In this document: piece after piece, positions 47,618 to 61,400 of the stretch
Layout: each line of letters starts with the position of its first letter
How positions within the stretch are numbered: position 1 is the first letter of the stretch
NCBI GenBank assembly: GCA_030248195.1
Contig: JASAND010016395.1
Span: 1-64,000, forward strand
Length of the DNA: 64,000 bases
Source of the DNA: Trissonchulus latispiculum
Taxonomy: Eukaryota > Nematoda > Enoplea > Enoplida > Ironidae
Direction: 5' to 3'
Position numbers and translations under genes: made by a program
The notes under the pieces: generated by a model
Databases searched by the model: none
The model's input: only the letters and a program-made list of their open reading frames with translations
What the model was told of the DNA's origin: nothing

Positions 47618-48165
47618 AAAATTTCAAAAATTTTGGCTATCGAAAAAATTTAATTCTGATGCAAGATATGGAATGGAGCTGTAATTTGACATGTACAGAG
47701 GCCCTATAGGTGTACTCATTTGTGCCAGTTGGGCCAATTTGAGCCAAAAAAGTTTTACGTAAACTGGAATCTTCAAAAATTGCCAAAATCGCCAGTTTTG
47801 GTGCTTGAAAAATCGAAAAATAATCAAATTTCGTGAAATTAATTTTTGAGATATTTGAGCTCATCATGGCCGAATACATCAACACCAAATTTCACCTCAA
47901 TTAGTGAAGGTTTGCTAATTCTAGGGCAGCCTTTACAAGGGAAACCTTTACACAGGATCCGATCAATTGAAAATGGCGATTTTGATGATTTTTGAAGATT
48001 TAAGTTGGCGTAATTTTTTTCAGATGGCAGAAGTTTCTACAATTTAGCACAAATGAGTACACCCATAGGGTCTCTGTACATGCCAAATTACAGCTCCATA
48101 GCTCGCATCAGAATTTAAATTTTCTTTTCATTATCCAAGATTTTTTGTGAAAAATAGATGGTCGG
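47618..48165. repeat. Inverted repeat
   Basis: The arms near 47620-47740 and 48050-48165 are inverted. The left has ATGTACAGAGGCCCTATAGG and the right CCCATAGGGTCTCTGTACAT. Both include GAGCTGTAATTTG or its inverse. The spacer is about 310 bp. Confidence 0.8.
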
Positions 48166-48312
48166 GCACATAACGCGACGCTGGAGGGCAGCTAAGATCT
48201 CACTGTCCGATATCTTTTGACCACAAGTCACCCATGCTCTATATCTGTCTGTGCCAAAAAGTAGACAAATCGGACAAAGTCGGGGCAAGTCGATTTAAGT
48301 AGCCCCCCTTAA

Positions 48313-48818
48313 CGCCTGTTCATGCTCCAACGGAGCAACGGAGAAACCGAGAAACAGCTAAAAAAGAAGAATATTACCGTTTTATGATTATTTAAGTTGC
48401 GAACGGAGCAACGGGTAAATGGATAAGCGATAACGATAGTAAGACGAAAAACTATCAAGTAAAATTTTGGCTAACTCTGAATTCTTCGATGCGTAAATTT
48501 TTAAGATTATGCTTAGTCTTTTTTATATTAAATTACTCAGTAACAGGTTCCTGACTGTATTGTGAAAAATTTTGTTAAATTTTTAGACCTGGAAATTTTT
48601 AAATAACATTTTCGTCCGTTTTTCCATTTCTTTCTCCATTTCTCCTTCTCACTTGCTCCGTTTCTCCCTTTCTCCGTCGTATACCGTAGCCCTCATCCAA
48701 TCAGAAGCGTGGACTGTGTAAACAACGGAAAGTTAAATACCCGTTTCTCAGTTCTCCGCTTGCCCGTACAAACGGAGAAATAGTCCGTTTCTCCGTTAGT
48801 CCGTCGGAGCATGAACCC
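48313..48818. mobile_element. MITE filled with CGGAGAAACGG motifs, GTTCATGCTCC ends
   Basis: GTTCATGCTCCAACGGAG at the left and CTCCGTTAG...GGAGCATGAAC at the right are inverted. The subterminal regions consist of GGAGAAAC / TTTCTCCGTT repeats in both orientations. The design (inverted end plus its own short repeated motif) is like MITEs A and B. Confidence 0.8.
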
Positions 48819-48989
48819 GTCTTTAATATAATTTTACGGCTAGCTATTTTACGGCTTTACTGGCTAGCTCAAGAAATACGGGATTCTTTGATTTCAGCAA
48901 GAATGCTAAGTTTGTTGACGCCAAGGTAATAAGCTGGCTTGCAACTCACGAGGGGGAAGCTAGAAAAAAGGTTTCGAAAGCAAGCAAGT

Positions 48990-49140
48990 AGAACTCAACG
49001 AGATCTTTCGAATGAGTATAGTCAATTTAACTATGCAACTGTCCTGAAGGGAAACGTCAAATTTTTGAAATGGGATTGCGCGGAGGGCATTAGAACGCTA
49101 ACAGAACTTATCCTGGAAATGAATACAACTTTAGTCCCAA
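48990..49140 (+). mobile_element. Remnant related to the TTAA element at 39296
   Basis: CGAGATCTTTCGAATGAGTA and GATTGCGCGGAGGGCATTAG match the reverse complement of about 39400-39510. Both can be read as a stretch with DCAEGxRTLxEL, but the surrounding frames do not support a protein. The 104-residue frame at 48939-49253 is therefore left uncalled as a gene. Confidence 0.55.
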
Positions 49141-49257
49141 CAAGGGAATATGTACGTACATGCATAGGCAAAATATTTTCTAAAAGCATGACAAAACTAA
49201 CAGAAGAAACGCAGCTAAGCCAGAGCCAGACAACTACAACTACTACACAGTAAGTAA

Positions 49258-49413
49258 TTAGGCCACAGAAGACTGATCCAGCAGTTTCCCATTTGACAAA
49301 ACCATGTTCCCCTGATCCTGATCAACAACATTATCACTATCATGACTAGATCGTAAACTAGATGATTTCAGCTCCCTTCGTCGCTGAATGAAATAACCCA
49401 TCAAAACGAGCAG
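49258..49413 (-). CDS. SLC18B1: SLC18B1-like last exon (end of TM12 and cytosolic tail)
   Basis: Acceptor TCTGTTTTAG. Begins LLVLMGYFIQRRRELKSSSL, completing TM12 with a basic stop-transfer, followed by a Ser/Asp/Gln-rich tail and TAA. It joins the previous exon in phase 0. Confidence 0.83.
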   Translation of the reverse strand: MLVLMGYFIQRRRELKSSSLRSSHDSDNVVDQDQGNMVLSNGKLLDQSSVA

Positions 49414-52400
49414 CTAAAACAGACTACGTATATTTACAATTTCTGTAAAAAAATACAAAAGCAACAGCTGCACTAAGCATGTTTCATTCAACTAGTCTGT
49501 CGATATTCAAAGAAGGCGAATCAACTATTTGATCAGCTGCAACTTGTGAGAAAATTATCAGATTTCATTAAACTCAAGTTTAGAGTTTATTTTCGAATAA
49601 AATAAACAAGACTGCTGCAAAACAGCTATAGTTGGACTATAAAACTAGTATGCACCGCCCTGCAAAAATGGAGAACCATCAACTCAATCTAAAGCCATCT
49701 CTCAAATACTGAAACATCCACATCTGTTATTTGGATAGAGGTCCAATTCAATGATCCAGTCGCACACAGAAACCTGCTGTCAGTCACAAGTTAGAAATAG
49801 GAATTATCCTGTCTGCAACCGGATGCACTAAGCAATCATATCCGGTTTAATCAATCTATTAGTTTGTAACACCCGCAGCATCCCTTTAAATTACCCCCCC
49901 CACTCTACGGACAAGTATCAATTCAAAAAGTGCATTAACAAACATACGGCAATAAGATGTACAGAGGCTATAATAGTTGAAGACCAGCCAAAACCGATAT
50001 AGTCTACCAAAGCACCACCGATTGTTGGCCCAATGAAAGCACTAAAAAAGTAAACAAGCAAATTGGCATGAATGGGTTGCCGCTGGCATTTTTCCTCTTA
50101 TAAACGGGATAAGTCAATTATCCTACGATATTACTCCTTGTCCATATGACAAATTTTTATATATTCAACGAAAGCTTTCGAATGATACCCATATTGTGGA
50201 GTTTCGACAACTTTTAATTTTGACCAATTTTGACTGGTTTCGGCCTTTATTGACCCCTTTCATGCCCCGTAACTCATTTTCTGTACATTTTGGTGCTTTA
50301 ACCCTATTACAACTTTTTATCTACTCAACGAGTGCTTTCGAATGATATCGGTATCGACCGGATCCGACAATTTTCAATTTTGACCCATTTCGGCCGGTTT
50401 TGGCCATTTTTGACCCCTTTGGGGCCCCGTAACTCATTTTCTGTACATTTTGGTGCTTTGAACCTATTACAACTTTTTATCTACGCAATGAGGGCTTTCG
50501 AATGATACCGATATGAGTCCGATCTGAGAACTTTCAATTTTGAGCCATTTTGGCCGTTTTTGGCCATTTTTTACCATTTTTCGCTTTATAACTCAAAATG
50601 AGTGCATTTTCAGGCTTTGAGCCAATTACAACTTTTTCTTTACTCGTCGAGAGCTTTCGAATGATACCAGAATTAGCTCATTTGGACAACTTTTTTATTT
50701 TACTCATTTTTACTCACGGGGGTGCTCCGGGAGCACCTCTGCTCCCCCGGGGCTCCCCGCGCTTCCGGGAGCAGTTCAAGTCAAGACCTTCAAAATGAGG
50801 TATCAACCACCTCTCTGCCCCTTTCCAATCTAGAGATAGAGGGGGGGGACACATACGGCAAGAAATAAATAATAATAATAATAAACTAGCGCTACTGCAA
50901 GAATGTGTTGCCCACAACACGTTCCCTTTGGGGTGAGACATCGATTTTCGTACAGTTTCATGCTTCGGTCATATTACAACTCTTTCTCAGGTCGTCAAGA
51001 GCTTTCGAATGATGCTAGTATGAGCCAGATCCGCCAAGTTTCATTTTTGACCAATTTTTGCAACATCAGCGTATCGAGGGTCAAAACTCGAATTTGGTAC
51101 ATTTTCACGCTTTATTGCTATTACAGCTTTTTCTTAGCTCGTTGAGAGCTTTCGAATGATACCAAAATCAGCTGGATTCAAAAACTTTCATTTTTGACCA
51201 ATCTTTGCTAAATGGTTGCCATAAAAGGGCAGTTGGGATAAGAGATTTTCGATAATTATTGCTGAAAGGAATTTGATACAGCTTCTTAAAAGGTATTCTA
51301 GCAAATCCACCAGCTCAACTTGACTAACAAGTTCAAAAACTCTTATATCAGGCGTTTCTTGGCAGTTTGCTCACTTTTGCGGTCTCCAACAGTGTAACTT
51401 TTGGCCTTATCTCGAGATCCACAAGGGCTAGAAAACTTTCGATTGCAGATTTGGAATCTACGTCCCCGGATTACCCTATGACCAACTTTTAAGCAAAATC
51501 GGAGACAAAAAATTTTTGACCAAATTTTGGATTTTGAAATTTCGCCTTGGTCCCCCCTTACCATTTTAAAAATTCCGGGATTCGCCATTCCCGGAATCCG
51601 GAAGGTATCGGAGCCATCTTGCTTCCCGGAGATGTCCTAGTCAAGGGCTTCAAAATAAGGTATCAACCACCCCTGTACTCCTTCCCAATCTCGAGATCTA
51701 GGGGGGGGACAGACGGATAATAATAATAATAATAATAATAAGCACAGACCAATAACAAGGTGTTGCCATTTCCTTTGGAAAAGTGGGCAACACAATAACG
51801 GACATACCCAACACAAAGGGTTGCCTTTTTGAGAAAAAAGCGGCAACCCAAAAATAGAATTAAGATGAACCATTGGGAAGGATATCATACCACTTTGAAT
51901 AAATCTGAGCTCTCAGACTACAGAGTTTTAACGAGCGGATGAAACATGCCAAATATCACGACGGTACTCATTCAGAAACCAATCGTAAGTTTACAGATCA
52001 GATAAGAATGAATTTTTTCAGATATCAGAGATGGAAAGCAATCGCTATTCTAATAGGGACTAGCCGATAATCGACATTTTGCCATCAGTTCACCGTGCAC
52101 GACTAACGTGGAATGAAAGGACACAATGATAATGCGTGAACCCAGCATAGAATTGTATAAAGCTGTATACACATAAGTTTTCTTAAAAAATTCCAAGCAA
52201 AAACATACCCAAAAGCCATGGCAGATTGAAATAAACCAGAAACCATTCCATACAGTTCAAAATTGTCCGGGAACCCATTGGATCTAGAAGAAACAAATAT
52301 TATGGAAGCCTATGTACTAAAATGAAAAAAGAAAATGTTAAAGAAAAACTACTGCTAAAAAAGCTGCTATTTTGCTTGCAATATTTAAAATTTATTAAAT

Positions 52401-55400
52401 CTACATTATACGTAACAAGCTAATTTGCATGGATGGGTTGCCGCTGTCATTTTTTCACTTATCGGGAGACATACAGCACATTTCACGGAACCAGTACTGG
52501 TGGCGTAATTTCCAAATCTACGAAAACGTCAAAATGTCGTGAAGTGTTAGCGATTTTCGCCAAAGTTGGCGGAAAATTCTAACAAAGTTGGCGAAAAAAC
52601 ATAAAACGTCGCCAATTAAACAAGACTTTTCGCCAATTTTGGCGAAAATCGCCGTCACCTCGGGATATTTCGCTAATTGCAAACTGCGCCAACAGTCCAG
52701 GATTTGGTGAAATGTATATATGCCTGACATTTTCTAGGTTTTTGAAAGGGGGGCGGAGGGCTTCGTGCCGGTTTCCCACCTAGGGAGGGGGAAGTGAGGG
52801 GGCTTCCGAGCTCCCCCCAGCAAAAAATGCCAGTATACTGTATTTCAATTTGCGTGCACTTGGAAGCTTGGGCTCCATTACAACCTTTTAGTTTCGCAAC
52901 GATAGCTTTCATATGAAATACCCATATATATTGGGCGGTTTTCGTCACTTTTAGTTTTGCGATTAGCAATATCACAGTATCGAGTACTTATGCATTCCTT
53001 GGTTTCCTTGTCTTCCATTGGGGGGAGCTTCCTTGGTGTCAGGGAGCATTTCAACCCACCTCATGTCCACATGCAAAATTTTAGCAAAATCGGTCGAGCC
53101 AATCTAGAGAACGAGGGGGAGGAGAATAATAATAAGAAGAAATAAAGGACATACCCAAAAGGTTGGTGAAAACTTAGTAAAAAAGCGGCAGCCCAATAAC
53201 TTAGAATTCGGAAAAATAACTTTGAAGAAAGGCGATTGTGCAATTTTCAGCTTTCGCAAACAATGTTGTATCTCAGAAATAAAAACCTAATTCATCAACT
53301 CATAAATTTCCTCCAAATCGGTAAAAATGCACAAGTTTTAGAGCAACATAAGATATCTCTAAAAAACAATGCAAACGGCGAGAAAGAATATGCTTTTATT
53401 CTTACTTTGCTGCCTTCAGACATTCATTGAACGGTGGTATAACTTGAGCTCCAATACCAAGACCAATGATGCCCAGACTTATGCAAATTAGCCACAGTGT
53501 CTTTTCGTGAGTTCCAAATATTGGGGTCGGACCAAGTAATAAATATCCAATCAAGGATAGCACTGTACCAAATACCATGATAGGTTTCCCATGGCCCTAC
53601 AAACAACAAGTAAAGAAAGTCAACAACTATGAAATGAAAAATATGAAAAAATGCCACAGAGTTGAAAAATATCCATATTACATTCTGGCAATAGAAGAGA
53701 AGACAACACACTATAAAAGGTAAACAGTAACCTTTTTATCGATGAAAGCGCCCCATGCAGGTGCCGTCATAGTGTAAATTCCAGAGGCAATCAAAAACAT
53801 AAGTCCGAGAATCATTGGAGACAGATTAAACTGGAAAAATATAAAGCTAATTATTTGCAATAATTTTAATTTGCAATAATAATTATACCAAATACGATAA
53901 TCCAATCATGTTAAAAACTTTTCTTATATAATTTTTTCTTCGTAACAGTTTTCCTCTTCTTATTTTAAAATTATTTTAAAAAGGTTAATATATAGGTGAA
54001 ATTTCTCCATTAACAAATTTAGTTCCTTTTCCAAACTTACCTTTTGTTCTTATGAATTGTCTCAGTAGGTATCTGTGCTTCCATTGGGACCGCCAGCTAG
54101 TTGTATACGTACACCATTTAATTTATGTGATGAATGTTATTTGTTGAGTTTATAACCAGGGACTTTAGAATGGAAGCACGGATGCTAGAGGCGGGCCCCT
54201 CAACGCCATACAGGAGGATATAAAACATTTTTTATATCAATGAAGGCTTGTGAGGCAGTTTTTTGGTCGCCGAACGTTAGGCCAAATGGCCTCAACGACT
54301 CAAATGTTTTAGGCCATCAGCCAAAAAATTTAGGCCATCCAAATTTTGTTAATTTTTAGGTTGTGCGTTATTGTACACATTGTTAAAATCACAGTTATCA
54401 TGTATTCACGCGATATATATTCAAAAATCGCTGTTTAACAACAAAAATCGCCATTGTCACTGTATAACACACTAGAAAAACTACGTTTTTACCTTAAAAT
54501 GGCAAAAACAAGAAATAGCATAGAAATAATAGTGCACAACAGTATTAATAAATTAATGAATTTTTATTGAAAATTAAAACAGGTAGGAGCATACGAGTGA
54601 GTATGAACCAAAGATAGAAAAAATTAAACTATGTAATAGAAATAAAGTTAAACTACATACTAAAATAGTATTTCTTCGATGAAATTCTTATAATAGTAAA
54701 TGAAATTATAACTTGAATGTGTATTTATAAGTACAAATAGACAATGTAACTAGCTGGCAGCTGGCATAGCCCAGAAGTACAAGGGAAATGTTTTCGTCGA
54801 AAAATTTAGGCCAAATGGCCTCAACGGCCAAAATTCCTTAGACCATCGACTCATAAATTTAGGCCATGGCCTAAGCTATGACCTAAAAAAACCTTGGTGA
54901 GGGGGGCGGTTTCACCCTGCCTTCATTCATTCATTCATTCATTTCATTAAAGTTAACGTGGCGGTTCCTTCTGCAGACACCAATTTCAAACAGCTATTAT
55001 ATTAGTAATAAACATTAGCTATTTGTATTCGGGGAGCTGCTTCATATCAATAAGTTGCTTACAATTTTCTCTCTTATGGCTTTGAAAGAAACCGTAATTT
55101 ATAACAGATCTCTCTCTCTATTATGGAAGAGTCCAATTTTAGAAATTTTCCATACACTGATTATGGAGATTTCCGCAGAACATTGATTATACCATTCGAT
55201 ACCGCAATCACATTATGGGATCTTTTTGGTTACATTCAAATAGCTATCACTTATGGCCAAAGTGGTCCAAAAAAGTAACGTCTCTAAGTAACGACTGAAA
55301 AGATACTGAAAAGTACTTCGGTTCAAAAAGCCAAAAATGTTGAACTTAATGAAACCTTTCTGGTGAGTGCAACCCTAAGTATATATGCAGCGACTATACA

Positions 55401-58400
55401 ACGGTCAGACAGAGGCAAAATCTTCTTACAACAGAAATGCCCACTTTAAAATAGAGAAAGAGAACATTAACGCGTAATAGGAAAAAAGCGTGCAGGTTGA
55501 ATTGAGTCGTCTGTAAACAATATGCACTAAAACGGAATGTTACCACCTAATCACAGCTGCTGCAGCCAGACTGGTAAGTCCAGTGGCAGCTCGGGGACGA
55601 CAGCAGTACGTGACTCAATACTTGAGATACTTTTATTGGCCGTACACAAACTTTGGCAAAGGGAAAGCAAGCAACGACCAGACTATTGCATGCTTTCCTT
55701 CAAAATGAGTCCTTAGGGCGGTGACACAAAGCAGTTTTATATCAAGAAGTTATGCCAAGCTCCAAATTAACTCACCCTACCGTTTTAAAACAGGTAAGCT
55801 AAAAGTGCTTCAAAGCTTACATCTTTCAGATGAGGTTGCAGTGTGGGGTCAAGAAAAGCAATTGATACCGCCGTAGCCAGCACCACAAATAGAGATACCC
55901 TAACCGCACCAATCTTGAGCAACAACCAAACTGAAGATCGCTTCTCTGGCTTCCCTGTAATAAATTGTAAACTATATCAAGAGTGTATATCCTCCTTATA
56001 CACTCTTGTCTATAAGTAAGTATAATTGGTACGTACACTATGCAAGTCCCTCTCATTCTACTTCCATTTATGACTTTATCCTCTTCAGAAAGCAAAAACC
56101 TGCACAGGAATACTACGTAAACAAATTTTACAAGGAGTATTGAAGCTTAGGCCTAAATTTAATCTTTACACCACTTCCCTTCCAAAATAAAATCTTTTAA
56201 TGACAGATTTGATTAGAAATTTAAAGAATTTCTGTTTCCCTGCAATAAAGTTATCACACCAACTCCTTTCAAGACAAAAACATTTTAGCAATTTTGCATT
56301 AAATGTATGTACGGAAATGGAAGGTGTATTATATAACTCAAGGTATAACAACCTTAAATATATATAAACAAAACAGTTAAAGAAATGAACCTGGGTTCTG
56401 AGACGGTATAAGTGGGATGCTACAAAAAGCTGATATTATCAACAAAATTCCCAAAACCGAAAACGGTAACTGGAAGCCACCAAGCTGTAACAAAATACAA
56501 CAAACTAAGAAGTACCACTATACCAATTACCAACGAACTTCATCCGAAGTATATATATTTACTGTCCCAATCAGCAGCGAAATTCTACTACTACAGTTGT
56601 ACATACCACACCAAAAACTTGAAGCACAATTTCCCATAACAAGTATGATAAAGTTACAACTTTGCAGCTCTAATAATCAAAAATAAATATTCAAATCAAA
56701 ATTGTCAATTTTACAAACACCACATCACAATTTGAAGGTAGGAAACACGGAGGAAAAATAGAAAAAAGGAGAGGAACCAAAAAAATTCTCGACTTCGGCA
56801 CAATTTTCCTGATAGCAAATGTCATGTGTCTAGGAATAAAAGGCTTGAAATGTATCCGAATTGCCGAACAAAATTAATGTTTTGTCTAAATAATATTTCT
56901 AAAAAGTTGCTCTCTTCTTCAAAATGAAAAGAATTGAATAGCTGAAGAACGATTTTATTGCAAAAACAAGAAATCTTCAACTTCTGGGCGCCTTCTGGCA
57001 GCCTTTTAAAAATGCATTGGCCAATTTTGACTAAATGGCTGGCTAACATTGTTAGCCATTTAACTAAATGGTCGATTTGACAACTACGATATCGACAATA
57101 TCAAGCTTTCCATTCCACGAAACCAAGAGTACATAATAACTAAGAGTCTGACAAGCGTCACATTTAGTTACAGCTGGTTATATCAGCTGGCAGACATAAT
57201 CTGCACAATAACGGCTGCCCCCCTCCCACAGCTGAGTCCCCAGTACACGATTGTGTTAGCTCAGTCGCTCCATGTAAGCGTGTTGAAGCTCGCAAGCAGT
57301 ACTACTCTGTTACACCCTACATAATATGTACTCTTGATGAAACTAAGAGAACTCTGGCTTTTTCCTACAGGGGGGGGGGTGCCCACCCAGACTTGGGTCC
57401 ACCCTCCAGGATTAGGACCCGCCTGCCAAACTAAAGTCAAGATGAAAATAGGGTTTTCAGGGTAAATTTTGAAAGATTTTGACAGATCAAATGCATTTAT
57501 TTTGCTTAAAAGTCAATTATTACGCAATAAAAAGGTGGCACAACCACAAGTAAAGAAACGAAGCATTAACAGATACCATTGCTTCAATCAAGTTCCACAG
57601 AAAGCTACTAACTACATCTGACACAATAATGTGTGTACAAAATAGTGATCACTTATGCTGCATTTAATATTCATCAGGGACCCATAACATTATATATTTT
57701 CTGAATCGACGTGATGAGAGGGAAATTTTTATCAAATTTAAAATTTTGGAAAATTTTAAAAATTTCAAAATATCGGTTTATCGAAGTTTTTCTTCGATGG
57801 GTAAGGGTCGGAATGGCCGAATGGTCTAAGGCGCTGGTCCGAACTTCCGATCTTACGGTCGGTAGTTCGATCCCCGGAAGCCACAAAGCTTTCCCGACTC
57901 TAGCCAACCCAGCTATCCACCCTTAATTGGTCGGTAAATGGGTACCACTACGGTGGCAAGGTAGCTGAGTCTGTGCAGAAGGGCCGGCCCCCCTTCCACG
58001 GATGAAGTCATCATTTGAGGTGACACTCCTGGCTCTACGGCTGAGAATCCGGGAATGAGCACCGGCACCCCATGTCCTGTGGCAGGACGGAGATATCTCC
58101 TTTGGTAAACCTTTACCTTTTTTCTTCGGAATCTGCAATCTAAAAATTTCTTTCTTTCAGAAAAATTTTCCCATCTAAAACACGCAGAATGACACAAGAA
58201 CGAAGAAAATCGGTTAAGGTTTAATTTTTTATTAGCATTTTTCGATTTTCGAAATCCTTTGATCTTTGCGCGTTTCCAACTTAAACAAGCTACTGCTCGC
58301 TCAGTACTTGATAGAAAACATTTCGTTTTCATGTTCGGGACCGCTTAGGCATCTGCGTTAGCGCAGCAAAATCCTTTATCGAAATTTGAAAGTTGATTTT

Positions 58401-61400
58401 TTTGAAAAATTACCACTTTTTGACCCAAAATTTCAATACACGGGTATCGAAAAAATTGCGTGTAGATAAGTCATGCTAAATATTCCATTTTTGCTGAACC
58501 CAACTAAATGTTACCGCTGCGACGCATATTGCGTGTGCCATAAATATTAAAAGATTTGCCTTAATTGCAACAGGATTTCGAGGAATAGTGTTTTCACGTA
58601 TTAAAGAAATAGGTTACCCAAAAACCTATTGAAATTAGGACAAATCCTTGAAAATTCATAGCACGCAATATGCGTCGTAGCGGCAACATTTTGACATCGT
58701 TGGATTCAGCAAAGATGGCACATTTAGAATGACTTATCTACACAAAATTTTTCGACACCAGTGTATTGAAATTTTGGGATAAAAAGCGCGGATCTTTTCA
58801 GGATAAACCCCCCCCAGGTCCAGATTTCGCAAAACTTGACCAAATGAGCTGAAATCTGGTGTGGGTATGTTTTCTACCACGCTGAGTTCCAATATCGCAA
58901 AATTTTTCGATTTCGCGAAATTCGATTTTTTCGATTCGTAAGGGGGGACCAAGGGGGACCAAAAAATTTTTTGTCTTCGATTTTGCTGAAAAGATGTATT
59001 CAGGGGTTTTCGGGGTCGCAGAACACGAATCTGAAGTCCGTTTTTCGATTCAGCTTTTCGTTAGCTCAGAATAAGCTAAACTTTTAAGCTTAAGAGGTAA
59101 GCTTATACTGAGCTAACGAAAAGCTGAATCGAAAGACGGACTTCAGATTCGTGTTCTGCGACCCCGAAAACCCCTGAATACAACTTTTCAGCAAAATCGA
59201 AGACAAAAAATTTTTCGGTTCCCCTTGGTCCCCCCCTTACGAATCGAAAAAAATCCAATTTCGCGAAATCGAAAAATTTTCCGATACTTGAACTCAGCGT
59301 GGTCGAAAACATACCCACACCAGATTTCAGCTCATTTGGTCAACTTTTGCGAAATCTGGGCCTTGGGGGGGTTATCCTGAAAAGATCCAAAAGCGCTAAT
59401 GTTTCGAAAAACCAACTTTCAAATTTTGAAAAATGACCTTTCTTTTGTGTATTGCGCGACTCTAACTCTCAGATTAGCAACACGAACTCTTAACTACAGT
59501 AAGAGATGACAACACAAGAAGTTCAACGTAATATTTCTTAGTTTCTCATTTCCGACATAACATCTTCCCTCTGTAGACTGAATCTTATCGGTAGTAAGAG
59601 TCTGTTGAAGCATTCCACTTTATCGGTGGTCGAGTAGCTCTACCCGACCGCCGTAAGGGCTGGATGGGATTTGGCACGACAGGGGCAAAACCCTGCTCAT
59701 CTATTTCGGCATTCCCCTGATTCACTGGAGCTGGAACTTGAGCAGTTTCAAACTTGCATTCCATGAAGTCATCATTGTCGCTATCCAGGATTTGTTTGAA
59801 ATAGCCCTTCCGCAAATGATCTAAGTGTCTTACCCAGTATTTTCCGTTTCCCACCTTAACCTCGTACATATATTGACCAATGCTTTTAACCACTATACCA
59901 GGCAACCACTTCTCCCCACCGGTATAGTTCCTAGCCCATACCTTGTCACCTTCGTCGAACCTTCTTTTTGACGAAGTTGTTTCCTTCTTAACCATTTCTT
60001 TAGTGTCGTGAAGGGAAGACCAAAGCGTAGTTAGATTCCTATTTAGAAATCTTTTGGCTGGAGTTTCTCCTGTTAAGGAATGAGATGTAGATCTATAGGA
60101 AAGCAGAAATTGGGAAACCTTCTGGGAAACGTTGGCAGAAGTGCTTCCTAAGGAGTGCATTGCCCTTTTAAACGTTTGGACAAATCTTTCCGCCATTCCA
60201 TTCGAAGAGGGGTGGTACGGTGCTAAAAACAGGTGGTTAACTCCGTTTTTGGAGACAAACTCGGAAAATTCAGAAGAAGTAAAGTGTGGCCCATTATCAC
60301 TCACCAGAGTTTTCGGTAAACCATATCTGGAGAATAAGGATCGTAGAACTTGAATGGTATTTGCGGCAGTCGTGGAACGCATCTCCACGACTTCAGGCCA
60401 TCTGGAAAAACTGTCGACCAGAATCAGCCACATCTTCCCGAGAAAAGGGCCGGCGAAGTCCACATGAATTCTTTCCCAAGGTGTCGTTGGCATTAACCAA
60501 GTCCCGGTCGTAGACTTCGGAGGCATGGAAGCTGTAGTACAACAGTTACTGCAAGCTTTAGCAACTGCTTCGATGTCTTTATCTAATGACGGCCACCAAA
60601 TATGTAACCGTGCAAGGGATTTCATGCGAACCATTCCTGGATGACTTTCGTGTAGCATTTCCAAAAAGTAAGAGCGAAGACTGCTAGGAATGACGACACG
60701 ATCGCTCCAGAAAAGGCAACCTTTATACGTAGTGAGTTCGTTCTTTTTCCTGAAATATGGCGCGAAGCAAGGAAGTTTTGATTCCTTTGACCATCCTTTA
60801 ATAACCCACTGTAGAACTGCAGACAAAACATCATCTTCTGCAGTATCGCAGGCTATTCTTTCGAGCTTGCAAGGCAGATTAGTTGTCTGTTCAACGAAGT
60901 GGTGGAACACATCAGCACATATTTCATCGCTTGTCGGACAACCAATTATTGGAAGTCTGGAAAGGCCATCAGCGTTACCATGATGATTTGTTCCACGGAA
61001 ATTGATATGATAGCGATATGCTTTCAATTTCAGTGACCAACGTTGTAATCGCCCCATTGCTATTGGAGTAGCTGTTTTCGGATCAAAAATATAAACAAGA
61101 GGCTTGTGATCCGTCAACAAACTGAAAGATCTGCCGTACAGATATTCATGAAATTTGGTTAATCCAAAGATTATCGCTAAACCCTCCTTTTCAATTTGTG
61201 AATAATTCTTCTCGGACGCATTAAGGGACCGGGAGGCATAAGCAACTGGACGTTCCACACCGTCTGGCAACGTGTGGGAGAGCACGGCACCGACACCCAT
61301 GGGTGAGGCATCGCAAGCTAATTGTAAAGGAAGATCCTCATTGTATGTCATTAACACAGAAGAACCAAGTAAAGCCATTTTCAATTCTTTAAATGCGTTT

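Noticed and set aside
48939..49253. 104-residue frame as a gene
   Set aside because: Only a 150-bp part has similarity, and that is to another repeat. It ends within a few bases of the last SLC18B1-like exon's stop on the opposite strand by chance.
53424..53711. 95-residue reverse-strand frame
   Set aside because: Wrong frame over the real SLC18B1-like exon 53406-53596.
57797..57885. Functional tRNA-Leu or tRNA-Ser
   Set aside because: A and B boxes are present but the anticodon stem does not pair, and the body and target duplication show it is a SINE.
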